Shown here: piece by piece, positions 61,119 to 64,000 of the stretch
How the letters are laid out: every line of letters begins with the position of its first letter
How positions within the stretch are numbered: the first letter of the stretch is position 1
From: Thermoanaerobacterales bacterium
GTDB taxonomy: Bacteria; Bacillota; Thermosediminibacteria; Thermosediminibacterales; Tepidanaerobacteraceae
DNA: 64,000 nt
Direction: 5' to 3'
NCBI GenBank assembly: GCA_012840135.1
Contig: DUMA01000023.1
Coordinates: forward strand, 124,001-188,000
Made by a program: the position numbers and the translations under genes
Notes under the pieces: generated by a model
What the model was told of the DNA's origin: nothing
Database searches by the model: none
Seen by the model: the letters and a program-made list of their open reading frames with translations, nothing else

Positions 61119-62354
61119 TTACTTTGTAACATATTTTTCTACGTAGATAAATTTACCATCTTTCACCTGTTGGATTATTGCGGGCTTATTCAAAGGATTA
61201 TGAGTGGAAGGATCGATGGTCAGTATACCTGTTAGCACTTTCAGGTTGCTCGTATTTTCAAGGGCATCGGCCAGCGCCGGGCCATCTGTGGTTCCTGCTC
61301 TCTTTATGGCGTCAACCAGCATGTAGAGAGCGTCTATTGCCATGACAGGATTCGGCAGTACCGGATCCGCATTGAATTTTGCTTTATATTCCTTTATGAA
61401 ATCCTGTATGTCCGGATCTTCCATCGAAGCCAGGTTCACAAAATAGCCGCCCTCCACGGCCGAGCCACCCAGAGTGATAAGATCCGGACTTCCCCAGTTG
61501 TCCCCGCCCATCAGAGTTGCCTTTATGCCAAGGTCTCTTGCCTGTTTGGCCGCAAGAGCCGCTTCTTTCTGGGCTGTGGGGATGAAAATAACATCGGGAT
61601 TGGCCTGTTTTATCTTTCCAAGCATGGCTCTATAATCAAGTTCTCCAGATCTGAAGGCTTCTTTTCCAACAATTTCACCTTTCATTTCTTTGAATGCATC
61701 TTCAAAATACTTGGCAAGCCATGCAGAATAGTCTGAACCCACATCATATAAAATGGCGGCTTTTTTTGCATTCAGCCTGTAATAGGCGAACTGCGCCGCC
61801 ACTGTGCCCTGGAACGGGTCAATGAAACATGTCCTGAATGCGTATTTCCTGAGCTGACCTTCCTTGGGAACCGTTACTAGAGGGTTGGTTGCAGTGGTGG
61901 CTATAAAAGGAACCTTGGCTTCTTCAGTGACCGAAGAAATGGCATTGGCCACACCACTCTGAGCAGGGCCAATAATAGCTACTACTTTATCCTGCTCAAT
62001 CAATCTTTTTGCCACATTAACGGCTTCTATAGAATCGGCTCTATTATCATAAGATATAAGTTTCAGCGGTCTTCCATTCACACCGCCTGCCGCATTTATT
62101 TTCTCAATCTCCATTTGAAGGGCGTTTTCTTCAGATTGACCCCACATGGAAGCATCGCCGGTTAAAGCTACTTCATGGCCTATCTTTATAGGTTCTTTGT
62201 CGTTGCTCTGACTTTGTTCAGACTGAGTCTGACTCTGACTTTGCTGCTCACTCTGATTATCGGTCTGTTTTTGCCCTCCACAAGCTGTAATAAAAATACC
62301 TACTACAAAAACCAGAATCAACATCAATGTAAGATAATAATACTTTTTTCTCAT
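61119..62354 (-). CDS. livJ: Branched-chain-type amino acid ABC receptor (LivJ-like, copy 2)
   Basis: A 411-residue lipoprotein receptor: hydrophobic signal, FITAC lipobox, then a low-complexity Gln/Ser linker. The binding fold is shown by KIGHEVALTGDASMWGQSEE, KLISYDNRADSIEAVNVAKR and VVAIIGPAQSGVANAISSV. It pairs with livHMGF in one operon and is a close paralogue of the receptor at 52820. The main differences fall around the ligand-site loops (GPAQSGVAN against GPNESGIAI), so the ligands may differ. Ligand unproven: Leu, Ile, Val or other amino acids. Confidence 0.94.
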   Translation of the reverse strand: MRKKYYYLTLMLILVFVVGIFITACGGQKQTDNQSEQQSQSQTQSEQSQSNDKEPIKIGHEVALTGDASMWGQSEENALQMEIEKINAAGGVNGRPLKLISYDNRADSIEAVNVAKRLIEQDKVVAIIGPAQSGVANAISSVTEEAKVPFIATTATNPLVTVPKEGQLRKYAFRTCFIDPFQGTVAAQFAYYRLNAKKAAILYDVGSDYSAWLAKYFEDAFKEMKGEIVGKEAFRSGELDYRAMLGKIKQANPDVIFIPTAQKEAALAAKQARDLGIKATLMGGDNWGSPDLITLGGSAVEGGYFVNLASMEDPDIQDFIKEYKAKFNADPVLPNPVMAIDALYMLVDAIKRAGTTDGPALADALENTSNLKVLTGILTIDPSTHNPLNKPAIIQQVKDGKFIYVEKYVTK

Positions 62355-62566
62355 TCTGATTTCCCCTCCTTAAAATTATAACCTAAACTCTTTTAATATT
62401 TTCTTGCATGATATTCCCCTGAACCCCCTGAACTCACCCCCTTTAAATGAAAAAATCGTACGCAAAAGCACAATTTTTTGCAATTGCCTGTGTGTATTGG
62501 TCTTATATATTCGACATGTTTAGAAAAACTCCTTTATGGGAAATAATTATACAGTTGTTTAATGTT

Positions 62567-62582
62567 AGCAAATATAATGCCA
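62567..62582 (-). promoter_or_regulatory. Sigma-54 promoter of the liv operon
   Basis: On the minus strand TGGCAT-TATAT-TTGCT matches TGGCAC-N5-TTGCW with one change. The predicted start point gives a leader of ~200 bases before the livJ ATG, in which no known RNA element was recognised. Confidence 0.85.
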
Positions 62583-62647
62583 TCAAAAAAACCGGCATGT
62601 GTCATTTCTAAAATTCAATAATTATGAGTTTTGGTTGTATATAAAAA

Positions 62648-62753
62648 GTTCGCATATATGAACTATATTTAATTTCTTCAATAAAGATATTAGAATAAAT
62701 TTAGTTGTTAACTTGTGTTCATAAATGCGAACCTTGTGTTTTATATTATGAAC
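62648..62753. promoter_or_regulatory. Upstream activator sites, GTTCGCATWTATGAAC
   Basis: A near-palindromic 16-mer occurs as GTTCGCATATATGAAC (62648-62663) and, inverted, as GTTCATAAATGCGAAC (62717-62732). A weaker third copy, GTTTTATATTATGAAC, lies at 62738-62753. Centres are ~100, 169 and 190 bases upstream of the predicted liv start. The motif differs from that at 56096, implying another activator. Confidence 0.7.
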
Positions 62754-62764
62754 TATATGGTAAT

Positions 62765-63607
62765 TTATAACCCTGCCAGAACTATATCTCCTGAATATAC
62801 TTCCTTTGCGGGGCCTGTCATGAAAACCCTCCGGTCATCCTGTATCTCAATCATCAGGTCTCCCACCAGAAGCGATACCTTAACCTTGTTTCCGGCAATA
62901 CCTTTTTTGTATGCGGCCACTGCCGATGCGCAGGCTCCGGTCCCGCAGGCGAGGGTCATCCCGCATCCCCGCTCCCATACTCTCATTTTGAGGTGGTCAT
63001 TTCCTTTTACCTCAATAAATTCAACATTGGTTTTTTTGGGAAATAGAGGATTGCTTTCGAGAACGGGACCTACCTTCTCCAGCGGCACGCTATCCGCATC
63101 ATCCACAAAAATAACGCAGTGAGGATTTCCCATAGAAACCCCGGTTGCAACATATTTTTGATCATTCGCCTCGACTTCAAGTTCCAGAGCATCTTCATCG
63201 GGGAGGCCCAATACTGGGACATCTTTTTTCAAAAGACTGTATTTCCCCATATCCACCTTGATGGCTTCTATCACATCGTCGATTATTATGAGTTCCGGCT
63301 TCATAATACCCGCCAGAGTTTCCACAGTCATTTTAGTTTTAGGAACAATGCCTCTTGTGAAGACATACCTGGCAAAACACCTGATGCCGTTGCCGCACAT
63401 GGGGGCTTCGCTGCCGTCACTGTTTATGACCCTCATTTTTACGTCTGCCTTATCTGACGGCAAAGCCAGAATTACTCCGTCGGCCCCGATCCCCAGATGC
63501 CTGTCACACAATTTTTTTGCATTCTTCACGACGGCGGCTGCATCTTCCCTGAAGCCGTTGACTAAAATAAAATCATTCCCCAGACCGTGCATCTTTGTAA
63601 AATGCAT
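62765..63607 (-). CDS. dapF: Diaminopimelate epimerase
   Basis: A 280-residue cofactor-free epimerase that converts LL- to meso-diaminopimelate for peptidoglycan and lysine. The two catalytic cysteines lie in APMCGNGIRCFARY and TLACGTGACASAVAAY. FTKMHGLGNDFILVNG opens the protein, and GNPHCVIFVDD and NVEFIEV are family blocks. The ATG at 63607 gives the standard N-terminus, although its AGGAGA site is rather far (15 bases); the longer frame to 63688 is not supported. It completes the DapL route with dapL at 49280. Confidence 0.95.
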   Translation of the reverse strand: MHFTKMHGLGNDFILVNGFREDAAAVVKNAKKLCDRHLGIGADGVILALPSDKADVKMRVINSDGSEAPMCGNGIRCFARYVFTRGIVPKTKMTVETLAGIMKPELIIIDDVIEAIKVDMGKYSLLKKDVPVLGLPDEDALELEVEANDQKYVATGVSMGNPHCVIFVDDADSVPLEKVGPVLESNPLFPKKTNVEFIEVKGNDHLKMRVWERGCGMTLACGTGACASAVAAYKKGIAGNKVKVSLLVGDLMIEIQDDRRVFMTGPAKEVYSGDIVLAGL

Positions 63608-63722
63608 AAGATAAATACTGCATCTCCTTTCATGTTTTTTATTTTTATTGAAAAGCATTATATTCATTTCATTAGTTACCGATAGCATTCCGAAGAATGG
63701 TCGCCTTTACCGCCGGCTAGAG

Positions 63723-63751
63723 ATTATAATTAAGCTTTAATTCGACATCAA
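63723..63751 (-). promoter_or_regulatory. Sigma-A promoter for dapF
   Basis: On the minus strand TTGATG and a perfect TATAAT are separated by 17 bases, about 115 bases before the dapF ATG. The rest of the 280-base gap is AT-rich, with nothing else recognised. Confidence 0.7.
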
Positions 63752-63890
63752 ACCATATATTCCTCTTTTTTGTAAGTTTTTTTATTATGAATAAACAAGC
63801 GCTTATTTCTGATTATTTTAATCGAAAAAATACACATAAGCTTTAAACTTGCTACTATTAATATACATTTTTATACATTTTTCCAGGGAT

Positions 63891-64000
63891 TTATACCAGC
63901 CGCCTCAGCAATGCTTCCCTTTCCCCATATATGTAATCAATAGGCGGGATTTCCGGCAGGGTGTAGCATCCCGGTTTTTGCCTGAGGCTGGCTCTGGCCG
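63891..64000 (-). CDS. C-terminal end of an unidentified gene, cut by window edge
   Basis: A minus-strand frame running in from beyond the window ends at TAA 63893-63891. The visible residues are [18 protein letters not shown] then [16 protein letters not shown]. Codon use and lack of stops support coding. The fragment is too short to name. Confidence 0.6.
   Translation of the reverse strand, partial: ARASLRQKPGCYTLPEIPPIDYIYGEREALLRRLV

Overview
This window looks like chromosomal DNA from an anaerobic, probably thermophilic, endospore-forming Firmicute (Clostridia, Thermoanaerobacterales/Thermosediminibacterales-like). That placement is an inference from gene content and order: the tig-clpP-clpX-lonB-lonA protease block, gerM-rph-rdgB, SpoVB, a SleB-type cortex hydrolase, Rex, LL-diaminopimelate aminotransferase with DapF, and strong Shine-Dalgarno sites with frequent GTG/TTG starts. 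No CRISPR array, rRNA operon or intact prophage is visible.

Layout. 1-5.6 kb: protein quality control (lon start, lonB, clpX, clpP, tig), all minus. 5.7-6.5 kb: seven tRNA genes read from one near-consensus promoter, interrupted by two copies of an unusual palindromic repeat. 6.6-13.7 kb: spmB remnant, rdgB, rph, gerM, a UPF0316 membrane protein, a stalk-domain amidase, a second GerMN lipoprotein and rex. 13.9-19.3 kb: spoVB, nhaC (with a sigma-54-type promoter) and pepF. 19.4-21.2 kb: a decayed accessory island with a nonsense-broken RelE/ParE toxin, small partner genes and transposase debris, followed by tRNA-Ala. 21.4-30.9 kb: envelope genes (glycosyltransferase, GNAT, a fused polyprenol-kinase/DUF92 protein, a polysaccharide deacetylase, a YcdB/SLH protein) and an amino acid permease. 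31-33.8 kb: small unknown genes, a subtilase and two 31-34-residue membrane microproteins, several sharing a promoter-like GCATATTATR box that resembles a mother-cell sporulation sigma site. 34-43.6 kb: mixed housekeeping genes, a four-domain FMN-binding lipoprotein, YchF, an M52-type protease, an alpha-hydroxy-acid FMN dehydrogenase, an EamA transporter, a LysM-SleB hydrolase and a VapBC pair. 43.6-49.3 kb: a complete glycine cleavage operon (gcvT-gcvH-gcvPA-gcvPB-lplA) behind a single-aptamer glycine riboswitch and intrinsic terminator. 49.3-51.6 kb: dapL and an IS256-family remnant. 51.7-62.4 kb: amino acid uptake and catabolism, with a D-cysteine desulfhydrase-like enzyme, a racemase-DUF917-binding-protein operon, a sigma-54 activator with an ACT domain, and a full livJ-H-M-G-F transporter operon. 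62.7-64 kb: dapF and the 3' end of an unidentified gene.

How it fits together. The right half describes an amino-acid-fermenting lifestyle: uptake by a branched-chain-type ABC transporter with two interchangeable receptors, glycine oxidation controlled by a riboswitch, and lipoate supply for GcvH. Two of these operons have textbook sigma-54 promoters (TGGCAY-N5-TTGCT) with upstream palindromes. The palindromes differ: GTAAA-N5-TTTAC beside the ACT-domain activator, and GTTCGCATWTATGAAC upstream of livJ. nhaC has a third sigma-54 site and the amino acid permease a weaker one. The most unusual structures are three ~97-101 bp palindromic repeats whose arms are runs of degenerate 7-bp units around a covarying hairpin, the microprotein/GCATATTATR cluster, and the two-kinase lipid fusion protein. 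All functions are assigned by reading motifs; no database search was possible.
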